Assembly (NCBI GenBank): GCA_021785115.1
Contig: JAJYGO010000379.1
Coordinates: 1-11,788, forward strand
Source of the DNA: Chloroflexota bacterium
GTDB taxonomy: Bacteria; Chloroflexota; Limnocylindria; Limnocylindrales; CSP1-4
DNA: 11,788 bases
Reading direction: 5' to 3'
Below, piece by piece: positions 1 to 8,317 of this stretch. How positions within the stretch are numbered: the first letter of the stretch is position 1; every line of letters starts with the position of its first letter. Both the position numbers and the translations under genes were made by a program. Below the pieces are notes generated by a model. The model ran no database searches. It saw only the letters and a program-made list of their open reading frames with translations, and was not told the DNA's origin.

Positions 1-193
1 GGGAACCTGCCGCGGCTGCAACACTTCGAGGGCCGAGCCGCGAGGCTGTTTCACGCACCGGTCCGCCGTGCGGCGTCCTGTAACACCTCTCACTTCAATC
101 AGAAGTTCACACACGCATCACATGCCCCTTACCACCGCGACGCTAACTGGAGCTGCTCGCTTGAAATCCGTCCCGTTCGAGGAGGGTCCCATC
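1..193. other. Non-coding leader upstream of the ABC importer operon
   Basis: No convincing gene is seen here. An open frame in phase with the first importer gene extends upstream to a GTG at 68, but that part has lower GC3, a His/Thr/Ser-rich translation without a family look, and no ribosome binding site, so I treat it as untranslated. Two small structures are visible: a 7-bp inverted repeat CGCGGCT/AGCCGCG (11-17 and 36-42), and ACTTC/GAAGT around a 5-nt loop (92-106), in one of the few AT-richer patches. No recognisable TPP, cobalamin or other riboswitch core was found by eye, and no good -35/-10 pair could be fixed. A promoter for the operon is expected here or just before the window. 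Confidence 0.5.
179..186 (+). promoter_or_regulatory. Shine-Dalgarno site that sets the substrate-binding protein start
   Basis: GAGGAGGG lies 7 nt before the GTG at 194-196. It is the strongest ribosome binding site seen in the window, and it is the reason for choosing the GTG at 194 over the in-frame upstream GTG at 68. The choice also leaves a normal lipoprotein signal peptide: Arg-rich n-region, hydrophobic stretch, then Cys49. Confidence 0.8.
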
Positions 194-1423
194 GTGTCTT
201 CCCACCATGGCGCCGGCACACCATCGGGTATCGACGGGCTGCGACGCGCGCTCGCGGCCCCGCCCCGGCGGACTGCGGGTGCGCATCGGCAGCGGGTCGC
301 CGCCATCGTCGCCGCAGGCGGTCTGCTGTTCGCCGCGTGCAGCGGTTCCGTGACCAGCGTGGCGCCGACCGCTGCGCCATCCTCCGTCGCCGCGATCGCC
401 CCGATCGCCTCGACCGCCGCCGGAGGTGGGGGCGCCACTTCCCCGGCTGCCAGCGCTGCGCCGGCCGCGACGCCCACCCCATCGCCCGTGCCGCTCGTCG
501 TGTACTCCGCGCAGGGGTACGACTCGGCGATGACCAAGGCGTTCCAGGCCGCTACCGGCATCCCTGTCCAGCTGGTGGACGACAGCACGGGCCCGCTGCT
601 CGTGAAGGTGCAGGCCGAGAAGAGCAACCCCAGGTGGGACGTGCTGTGGGTGGACGGAGACGAGGCGTTCGCCTCGCTCGACCAGCAGGACTACCTGGTC
701 AAGGGGTACGAGCCCAGCGTGACCTTCAACGCGCTCGGGTCCTCGCTCATCCCCACGGACAAGAGCTACGTGCCCACCGGTGTGACGATGGCGGGAACCG
801 TCGTCTACAGCTCGAAGAACGTGACGGCCCCGCCCACAACCTGGAACGACCTGCTGTCACCGACGTGGAAGGGCCAGGTTGGGATGAACGATCCCGCCGT
901 CTCCGGCCCCACGTATCCGTTCGTGGCCGGCCTCTTCAACTATCTCGGCGGGGTGTCCCAGGGCGAAGCGTTCCTGCAGCAACTCAAGGTAAACGGGCTC
1001 AAGGTGAACCAGACGAACGGCGACACGCTGCACGCGCTCGAGGGTGGACAGATCAAGATCGCGCTGATCCAGAGCTCGGCGGGGATCGGGGCCGAGGCAA
1101 AGGACCCCTCGCTGAAGACGGGCTTCATCTCACCCAGCACACCCATCCCGAGCGTGATCGGCATCGACGCGAAGACATCGCCGCAGGCCATCGCGGAGGC
1201 CGAGCAATTCGCCGCCTTCGTGCTGTCGGCACAGGGCCAATCGGTGATGGAGTCGGGCGATCCCAGCGGCGACTCGCTCTACTGGCCGGTGGTGGACGGC
1301 GTCCAGCCGCTGTCGCAGCTCCCGGCGCTCTCGAGCGTCCCGGCCAGGCCGATCGATCCTGTCCTGTGGGGCTCGCGCGAGAACGCCATCAACACGTGGT
1401 TCACTGACAACATCGTTCAGTGA
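194..1423 (+). CDS. ABC transporter substrate-binding lipoprotein (Fe(III)/2-aminoethylphosphonate/thiamine-type family)
   Basis: Extracytoplasmic ligand-binding component of an importer, 409 aa from the GTG at 194. Residues 1-48 form a signal peptide: an Arg-rich n-region, the hydrophobic stretch VAAIVAAGGLL, and the lipobox-like LFAAC ending at Cys49, so the protein should be lipid-anchored. A low-complexity Ala/Ser/Thr/Pro linker follows (about 50-98), ending in TPTPSPVP. The binding fold begins at about residue 101 with LVVYSAQG, the usual opening strand of this family; later family-like segments include WNDLLSPTWKGQVG and ALEGGQIKIALI. FbpA-type iron binders have two adjacent tyrosines just after the ALI strand, but here the residues are Ser294-Ser295, so Fe(III) binding in the classical way is unlikely and the ligand is unknown. 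The stop overlaps the permease start by 4 nt (GTGA). Family assignment is firm; substrate is not. Confidence 0.88.
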   Translation: MSSHHGAGTPSGIDGLRRALAAPPRRTAGAHRQRVAAIVAAGGLLFAACSGSVTSVAPTAAPSSVAAIAPIASTAAGGGGATSPAASAAPAATPTPSPVPLVVYSAQGYDSAMTKAFQAATGIPVQLVDDSTGPLLVKVQAEKSNPRWDVLWVDGDEAFASLDQQDYLVKGYEPSVTFNALGSSLIPTDKSYVPTGVTMAGTVVYSSKNVTAPPTTWNDLLSPTWKGQVGMNDPAVSGPTYPFVAGLFNYLGGVSQGEAFLQQLKVNGLKVNQTNGDTLHALEGGQIKIALIQSSAGIGAEAKDPSLKTGFISPSTPIPSVIGIDAKTSPQAIAEAEQFAAFVLSAQGQSVMESGDPSGDSLYWPVVDGVQPLSQLPALSSVPARPIDPVLWGSRENAINTWFTDNIVQ

Positions 1424-3266
1424 TCCACCGTCTCGGGCGGATGGGGCCGTCCTGGCTGGGCCGCCGCGTGGCGGTGGCCCAGCCGGTGGGCGTCTCCACG
1501 CCGGCGGCCGGGCCGGACTCGTCGGAGCGCACCCTCTCTGGCAAACGAGTGTGGCTGGTCGACCGACCCGGGCTGGTCGCCGGATCGGCCCTGCTCTGGG
1601 TCGTGCTCGGCGCGCTGCTGATCCTGCCGATGGCTGTGTTCCTGGTGCAGGCCTTCTCCCCGCGGCTGTTCGGCGCGGGCGACCGGTGGTTCACGCTCTC
1701 CAACTTCGAGAGCGCGTTCTCCGGGGCCACCCTCCGGGGGCTCGCCGACTCGGTCGGGGTGAGCGCCGCCACGTCCGTCATCTGTGTTGCGATCGGCGGA
1801 TCCCTGGCGTGGGGGGTGCATCGCACCGACCTGCCCGGGAGGCGGCTGTGGCCGATCCTCATGTGGGCCCTGCTGCTCGTTCCGACCTTCCTCGCCGCCG
1901 AGGGATGGGAGTACCTGCTGCAGCCGCAGGGGGTGCTGTCCCAGTTCGGGATCGACGCCTCACCGTTCTACGGGGTGTTCTTCGGCCCGGTCGGGGTCGT
2001 CTTCGTCCTCGCGATGTCGGCGCTCCCGTACGCGTACATCACGATCTCGGCTGCGCTGCTCCACCTGGGATCGGAGTTCGAGGAGGCGGCGCGGGTGCAC
2101 GGCGCGGGCGTGTGGCGCACCACGCGGATCATGCTCCCGATCCTCGGGCCGGCACTGCTCTCCGCCGCGGCGATCGTGTTCGCGGAGTCCATGAGCGACT
2201 TCGGCGTCGCGTCCACGCTGGCCGCCAACGCCCACTTCCCCGTCGCCACCTACGTGCTCTTCCAGGCGATCGACAACGATCCGGCGGACTTCGGGCTGGC
2301 CGCCGCCATCGGCTGGCTGCTCGTCGCGTCGGCCGCCATCCCGATCGCGGTGCAGGCCTGGGCGCTCCGCGGGCGCACCTATGCCGTGGTGTCCGGCCGG
2401 ACGCGCACGGCCACGCGCACGCACCTGTCCCCGGTCGTGCGGGTCGCCGCCACGGGCTCGGCCACCCTGCTCTTCGGCCTCGCCCTCGGCGCCCCGGTCG
2501 TGGGCGCGCTGGTCGCCTCGCTGCTGAAGGGCTTCGGCTCGGAAGTCTCCGTGTCCTCGCTGACGCTCGACAGCTACCGGTCGGTCCTCGCCGGGAATGC
2601 CGATCTGGCGGCGCCGCTCGCCTTCTCGACCGCCATGGCGGCCGTGACCGCCCTCGCGACGATGATCCTGGGGCTCGCTGTCGCACGCCTCCTGACCGCC
2701 CGGGGCGCCGGTCGCCTGGCCCGCCTGACCGATCTGGTCCTGCTCGGCTCGGTCGCGCTCCCCGGGATCGTGCTGGCCGCCGGTTACATCTTCGCGTACA
2801 ACCTGCCGCTGCTCGGGAACATCGGGCTGGATCTCTACGAGACGACGCCGCTGCTGATCATGGGCTACGTGGCGACGGCCCTGCCCAGCCAGGCCAGGCT
2901 CATGTCGGGTCCGGTGTCCCAGCTGCAGGATTCCCTCGTCCAGGCAGCTCGGGTCCACGGGAGCTCCGCCGCGTCGGCGTGGCGCAAGGCGTTGTTGCCG
3001 GTCCTCTCGCGCATCCTGCTCTGGGCCGGACTGCTGACGTTCGCGAAGACCCTCCTCGAGCTGCCCGTCTCCCAGCTGCTGTACCCGCCGGGATCGCCCC
3101 CGGTGTCGGTGGCCATCAACTCGTACGTGGCCGGGTATCACTACGACACCGGCACGGCGATGACGGTCGTCGCGCTCGCCGAGGAGTTCGCCGTGATCCT
3201 GGCCGGGCTCGCGCTGTTCGCGCTGCTCACGCCGAAGGGATGGCGCCGCTCGCTCGGGGCGACGCC

Positions 3267-3270
<4 letters not shown>
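1420..3270 (+). CDS. ABC transporter permease with two fused membrane modules (FbpB/ThiP-like)
   Basis: Inner-membrane channel of the importer, 616 aa, built from two consecutive binding-protein-dependent permease modules in one chain, as in FbpB and ThiP. About twelve hydrophobic segments are visible (for example near residues 52-78, 106-134, 144-163, 187-212, 244-264, 293-316, 340-368, 400-425, 436-460, 529-550 and 580-603). Each half carries the cytoplasmic EAA loop that docks on the ATPase: EEAARVHGAGVWRTTRIMLP at about 221-240 and VQAARVHGSSAASAWRKALLP at about 507-527. The start is a GTG that overlaps the preceding TGA and has no good Shine-Dalgarno of its own, which suggests translation by coupling. 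An ATG at 1441 preceded by GGGCGG is an alternative that would shorten the N-terminus by 7 residues. Its own TGA overlaps the ATPase ATG. Confidence 0.93.
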
Positions 3271-4424
<1,154 letters not shown>

Positions 4425-4481
4425 CCCCTCGGCCGCCACCGTCTTCGCCACCGGGCAGCGGCGGTGCCCCGAGCCCGGCCC
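4425..4481. other. Short convergent intergenic gap
   Basis: Separates the 3' ends of the plus-strand importer operon and the minus-strand signalling operon. It contains CACCG/CGGTG (4449-4453 and 4462-4466) and the left arm of a longer inverted repeat described separately. No gene is seen. Confidence 0.7.
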
Positions 4482-4491
4482 TCACTGCCCG
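4452..4491. terminator. Possible bidirectional transcription terminator between convergent operons
   Basis: CGGGCAG at 4452-4458 and CTGCCCG at 4485-4491 are perfect 7-bp complements separated by 26 nt that hold further GC-rich self-complementary runs. The position, between two converging 3' ends, is where a shared terminator is expected. There is no T-run on either side and the right arm lies inside the last codons of the minus-strand gene, so this is a weak call. Rho-dependent termination is equally possible. Confidence 0.25.
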
Positions 4492-6584
4492 CCCGAGTGT
4501 GCGACCAGCGGCAGCGGCGGACGGCGCCGGCGGCTCGCGGGGGAGTCGAGCGCGGCCGGCTCGACTGGCGGCCAGGCGGGGCCCGGGCGGGCGATCGCAT
4601 ACCCCTGGGCGAGGAGGGGCCCGCGGGTGCGGGCGAGGAGCGCCAGGTCGGCGGGCGCCTCGACCCCTTCCGCGATAGGGGTCGCCTCGATGGTGGTGGT
4701 GAAGCTGACGAGGGCGTGCACCAGCGCCTGGCGGGCCGAGTCGTCGCCCAGACCCCGGATGAGCAAGGCGTCGAGCTTGACGAAGGCGGGCCGCAGCTCG
4801 GTCACGTGGCGCATCGAGGCGTAGCCGGCCCCCGCGTCGTCCACAGCGACACGCGCCCCACGGGCGAGGTAGGGCGCCATCGCCTCGCGCAGCGCGGCGT
4901 AGTCGGCCACCGCCTCCTCCTCGGTCACCTCGATCACGAGGCGCGCCAGCGAGCCGCCCGCCAGAGCCGCCCGCACCGGCGCGCTCGCCAGGTAGCGGGG
5001 GCTGACGTTGAGGGAGAGGAAGGTGCCAGCCGGAAGGCCCGCCTCGCGGGCCACGGCACGGGCCCGTTCGACCGCCAGGGCCTGCAGCTCGGCCCCCAGG
5101 CCGACCGCGGCCGCCTGGGCGAACCAGACGTTGGGGGGCTGGACCGGCGCGAGGCGGAAGCGGGCGAGGGCCTCGTAGCCGGCCACCTTCCGCTCGGACA
5201 GGGCCAGGATCGGCTGGTAGTGGGGCACCAGCAGCGTCGGCGTCGCGAGCACCTGCAGGATCCGCTCGCGGTCCCGGCGGCGGGCCGCCTCCTCGTCCTC
5301 CACGGCGCGGCGCACGATCCCCGCCGCGAGCCCCCCGATCGCCTCGAGGTACGCGTCCTCGTCGGGGCTCAGGGGCTCGGGCTCCCCGCGCTCGCCGGCC
5401 AGCAGGGTGCCCACCAGGGCGCCGCGGTCGGAAAGCGGCAGTACCAGGAGCGCGTGCGCGCCCCGCTCGGCGAGGAGCGCCGCACCCGCGCCCGAACCCG
5501 GCAGGCGTGCGAGGTCGGTGCGCAGCGGACCCTGTGCGGCCAGCGCGCGGAGCTCGTCGGCGCGCTCGGTAGGCACGAGCGGTGGGATGGGGCCGCCCCC
5601 CTCCGGCGCCGACCAGACCGCGAGGCGCTGGGTGCCCGCCGCATCGAAGAGGTAGATGGCCACCGCCACGACCGGCCAGATGCGGGCCACCTTCGCCAGC
5701 AGCGCCTCGCCCGCCGCGGTCGCCGAGGGTGCGCCCGCGGCCGCCTGGGCCGCCGCCTGCAGGCCCTCCAGGTGGGCGGTCCGCTCCCGGGCCAGCGCGC
5801 GGTCGGCGGTCACCTCGTGCAGGCTCACCACGAGGCCGCCCGGTGACTCCGCGGCGTCGAGGGGGCGCCCGCTCACCTGCACGCTGCGCTGCGTCCCGTC
5901 GGGGCCGCGCAGCGTCACCAGGGTGGGGGGCAGGGGCCGGCGCGCCGCGAGCGCCGCCTCGAGCTGCGCCGGCGCGTCGCGCACCTCGATCCCGACCCGT
6001 CCGGCGACCTCCCCGTAGGTGGCTCCCAGGAGGTCGGCCCGGGGCGCGCCCAGGAGCAGCTCCGCCGTCGCATTGCAGAGCGTGAGCCGGCCCCCGGCAT
6101 CGAAGACCAGGATCCCGTCGGCGGCGGCTTCCACGGTGTGTCGCAGGCGCTCCTCGGAGGCGCGCAGGACCGCGTCGCCGCGCGCCTCGGCGGCCCGCTG
6201 AGCGACCACGCCGGCGAGGCGCTGTGAGCGGTCCCAGAAGAAACCGAGAACGCCGCCCGCCAGCAGGAAGGCCGAGAGGCGCAGCACCCAGCCCCACTGC
6301 CCGAGGTCGCGCACCGAGGCGGCCGTGCTGTCGGGCATCAGGGGTCCCATGAGCAGGCCGGCGGCCAGGCCCGCCAGCAGGCCGCCCCGCCAGCCGCCGC
6401 TCAGGGCGGCCAGGACGATGGCAGGATAGGCGAAGTGGACGAGCGGGTTCGGCGCGCCGCCCGTGGCACGCACCGCAACATACACGGCGAGCAGGAGGAG
6501 CGCGGACGCACCGAGCAGCGCCGCGCGGCGCCAGCCGAACGTGATCGGCAGGCGCACGGCCTGCCGGACGCTCTCCGATGCCAT
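4482..6584 (-). CDS. Membrane PAS-GAF-EAL protein, probable c-di-GMP phosphodiesterase
   Basis: Predicted to hydrolyse cyclic di-GMP to pGpG at the inner membrane; 700 aa. The N-terminus has about four membrane segments (near 20-38, 52-64, 66-82 and 98-117) and resembles an integral-membrane sensor of the MASE/DUF4118 kind, though I cannot name the family. A PAS-like domain follows (about 141-260, with GILVFDAGGRLTLCN), then a GAF-like domain (about 285-430), then the EAL domain (about 445-668). Catalytic residues expected for active EAL enzymes are present: Glu471 of EAL, Asn526 in LNVSP, Glu552 in IEVTE, Asp582-Asp583, Lys603 in VKLD, Glu639 in AEGVE and Gln660. Loop 6 reads DDAGAGYAS instead of the common DDFGTGYSS. 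No GGDEF domain is present. The C-terminal tail is Arg/Pro-rich. It is third in the operon, 35 nt after the receiver-EAL gene, and its own ribosome site is weak. Confidence 0.9.
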   Translation of the reverse strand: MASESVRQAVRLPITFGWRRAALLGASALLLLAVYVAVRATGGAPNPLVHFAYPAIVLAALSGGWRGGLLAGLAAGLLMGPLMPDSTAASVRDLGQWGWVLRLSAFLLAGGVLGFFWDRSQRLAGVVAQRAAEARGDAVLRASEERLRHTVEAAADGILVFDAGGRLTLCNATAELLLGAPRADLLGATYGEVAGRVGIEVRDAPAQLEAALAARRPLPPTLVTLRGPDGTQRSVQVSGRPLDAAESPGGLVVSLHEVTADRALARERTAHLEGLQAAAQAAAGAPSATAAGEALLAKVARIWPVVAVAIYLFDAAGTQRLAVWSAPEGGGPIPPLVPTERADELRALAAQGPLRTDLARLPGSGAGAALLAERGAHALLVLPLSDRGALVGTLLAGERGEPEPLSPDEDAYLEAIGGLAAGIVRRAVEDEEAARRRDRERILQVLATPTLLVPHYQPILALSERKVAGYEALARFRLAPVQPPNVWFAQAAAVGLGAELQALAVERARAVAREAGLPAGTFLSLNVSPRYLASAPVRAALAGGSLARLVIEVTEEEAVADYAALREAMAPYLARGARVAVDDAGAGYASMRHVTELRPAFVKLDALLIRGLGDDSARQALVHALVSFTTTIEATPIAEGVEAPADLALLARTRGPLLAQGYAIARPGPAWPPVEPAALDSPASRRRRPPLPLVAHSGGQ

Positions 6585-6603
6585 GGCACTCGTGAGCGTA
6601 ACT

Positions 6604-6620
6604 GCCCGGCGGCGCCGGGC
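6604..6620 (-). repeat. Intercistronic GC hairpin between the two EAL genes
   Basis: GCCCGGC/GCCGGGC arms of 7 bp around a 3-nt loop, perfectly paired. On the minus strand it starts at the last base of the upstream TAG stop and sits about 20 nt before the ATG of the membrane EAL gene. No U-run follows, so it is not a classical terminator. It could dampen read-through, protect the upstream message from 3' decay, or influence ribosome re-initiation. Confidence 0.5.
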
Positions 6621-8317
6621 TATGGCCCGCCTGGTGTGCGGGACTGATCCACTGGTACCAGGGCAATGCGGCCTGGAGCATCCGCGGCAGGAACACCGAA
6701 CGTCGCAGCCGGAGCCGGTCGGCCGAAGAGGTAGCCCTGGCCGTAGCCCACCCCGAGGGCCGCGAGTCGCTCCCGCTCCGCCTCGGTCTCGACCCCCTCT
6801 GCCACGAGCCGGATGCCCGTCTGCTGGACGAAGAACACGAGTCCACTGACGAGGGCCTGGCGGGCGGGGTCCTCGTCGATTCCGCGGACGAGCTGCAGAT
6901 CGAGCTTCACGACCGCCGGCCGGAGCGACAGGATGTGGCGCAGGCTTGCATAGCCGGAGCCCGCGTCATCGACGGCGAGCTCAACATGCTCCCCGAGCGC
7001 CTCCCATGCCTCGGCGAGAACCGGGTAGTCGGCCACGGGCTCGTATTCGGTCAGTTCGAGAACCACGGAACGATCCGTTCCCGCAACCAGCGAATGGAGA
7101 TCTCCGCGGGCCGCCAGGAAGGCCGGAGACACATTGAGGTGGATGGCCGCTCCCGGCGGCAGGTGGTCGGCCTCTGTCATGGCGGCCCGGAGCGTGGCCT
7201 CCTCCAGGGCGTCGCGGAGTCCGACCCGCGCCGCCTCGTGGAAGCGCTCGTCCGGTCGTGTGCCGTCGACGAACCGGGAGAGGGCCTCGAAGGCGACGGC
7301 GCTCCCGCCGGCGAGCGACACGATCGGCTGGAACACGATGGTGAACGCCGCCGTCTCGATCACCCGCCGGATCACCGCCGCCGCGTCGCTCCGCTCGATC
7401 GCCGCGTCGAGGATCGGGCGGACGGCTGCATCCATGAGATCCGCAAGCTCGGCCAGCTCCTCGAGCCGGTGGGCGAGCGGTGGCACGCCCGCGGTGCGTG
7501 ACGTCGCATCATCGGCCACGGCGAGGAGGCCGTCGGGTCCGTCCCCGGTGCCCTGGAGCGGGACATACGCGACGTCGGCCGGCAGTCCCGCGCTCCTCGC
7601 GGCACCTCGGGTCGTCTGCAGCCACGGACCCTCTCGGGCGCGGGCCAGCAGGGCTCCGCTGGCGCTGTTTCCGAGAGGCGTGTCGGCCACGAAGCGCGCT
7701 GCCAGACTGCCTCTGGCCGCGAGTGTCCGCAGATGCCCGTCGGGCTCGCGCCACAGGAGCGCGATGGATCTGAGTCCGAGAATCGTGGCCAATCCTTCCA
7801 CGATCTGGCTCCCGAGACGCTCGATGGCTGCGTCGCGCGGCAGGTGACGCAGCCAGATGCTCAGGGATCGATGCGTCGCCGACACCCGGCTCGTCCGGGC
7901 CTCCCAGGCCTGCCGGCCGCGCAACTGCGCCCGGACGCGCGCGATCAGCTCGGCAAGCGACACCGGCTTGGCGAGGTAGTCGTCAGCGCCGGCCGCGAGA
8001 CCGCTCAGACGCGACGCCTCCTGGCCCTGCCCTGTGACGAGGATGGCCGGCAAGGTGCGCGTCTCCTCGTGCGCGCGGAGCTCCTGCAGCACGGCCGGGC
8101 CGTCGCGGCGCGGCATGACACTGTCGAGCAACACCACGTCGACGCGCCGACGACGAACGAGTCGCAGGACCTCTTCGCCGTCGCCCGCCAGCAGGGTGCG
8201 AAAGCCTTCCTCCCGGAGCGCACGGGCAAACAGCGTTCGAACCGCCGGATCGTCGTCGGCGATCAGGACGAGCGGCGCCCTGTCGCGTGCCCGCGGGTGG
8301 CTGTGGATCGCACTCAT
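6620..8317 (-). CDS. Response regulator with receiver, GAF-like and EAL domains (c-di-GMP phosphodiesterase)
   Basis: Soluble 565-aa output protein expected to hydrolyse c-di-GMP under control of phosphorylation. The receiver domain (about 15-135) has the acidic pair Asp21-Asp22, phospho-acceptor Asp65 in VVLLDSVMP, switch Thr95 and Lys117 in LAKP. A middle region (about 155-300) has a GAF-like pattern with low certainty. The EAL domain (about 318-535) keeps Glu344 of EAL, Asn395 in LNVSP, Glu421 in LELTE, Asp450-Asp451, Lys471 in VKLD, Glu507 in AEGVE and Gln527 in GQGY. Loop 6 reads DDAGSGYAS, close to that of the neighbouring EAL protein. The ATG overlaps the TGA of the histidine kinase gene (ATGA), so the two are almost certainly co-translated and the kinase is the likely phosphodonor. 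The architecture is like RocR (receiver-EAL) with an inserted sensor-like domain. Confidence 0.93.
   Translation of the reverse strand: MSAIHSHPRARDRAPLVLIADDDPAVRTLFARALREEGFRTLLAGDGEEVLRLVRRRRVDVVLLDSVMPRRDGPAVLQELRAHEETRTLPAILVTGQGQEASRLSGLAAGADDYLAKPVSLAELIARVRAQLRGRQAWEARTSRVSATHRSLSIWLRHLPRDAAIERLGSQIVEGLATILGLRSIALLWREPDGHLRTLAARGSLAARFVADTPLGNSASGALLARAREGPWLQTTRGAARSAGLPADVAYVPLQGTGDGPDGLLAVADDATSRTAGVPPLAHRLEELAELADLMDAAVRPILDAAIERSDAAAVIRRVIETAAFTIVFQPIVSLAGGSAVAFEALSRFVDGTRPDERFHEAARVGLRDALEEATLRAAMTEADHLPPGAAIHLNVSPAFLAARGDLHSLVAGTDRSVVLELTEYEPVADYPVLAEAWEALGEHVELAVDDAGSGYASLRHILSLRPAVVKLDLQLVRGIDEDPARQALVSGLVFFVQQTGIRLVAEGVETEAERERLAALGVGYGQGYLFGRPAPAATFGVPAADAPGRIALVPVDQSRTPGGP

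Noticed and set aside
36..52. Intrinsic terminator of an upstream gene (AGCC-GCGA-GGCT followed by GTTTC)
   Set aside because: A 4-bp stem and a three-T run are too weak to call, and no upstream gene end is visible in the window.
1..193. A TPP riboswitch or other known leader RNA ahead of a thiamine-like importer
   Set aside because: I looked for the conserved CTGAGA and ACCTGA-type cores and found neither in a suitable arrangement.
1551..3266. Very long plus-strand open frame running in phase into the ATPase, apparently giving a 957-residue protein
   Set aside because: The part before 3267 overlaps the permease in another frame and translates to Arg/Pro/Gly-rich sequence without domains. 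It is open only because GC-rich DNA has few stops. The real ATPase begins at the ATG overlapping the permease stop.
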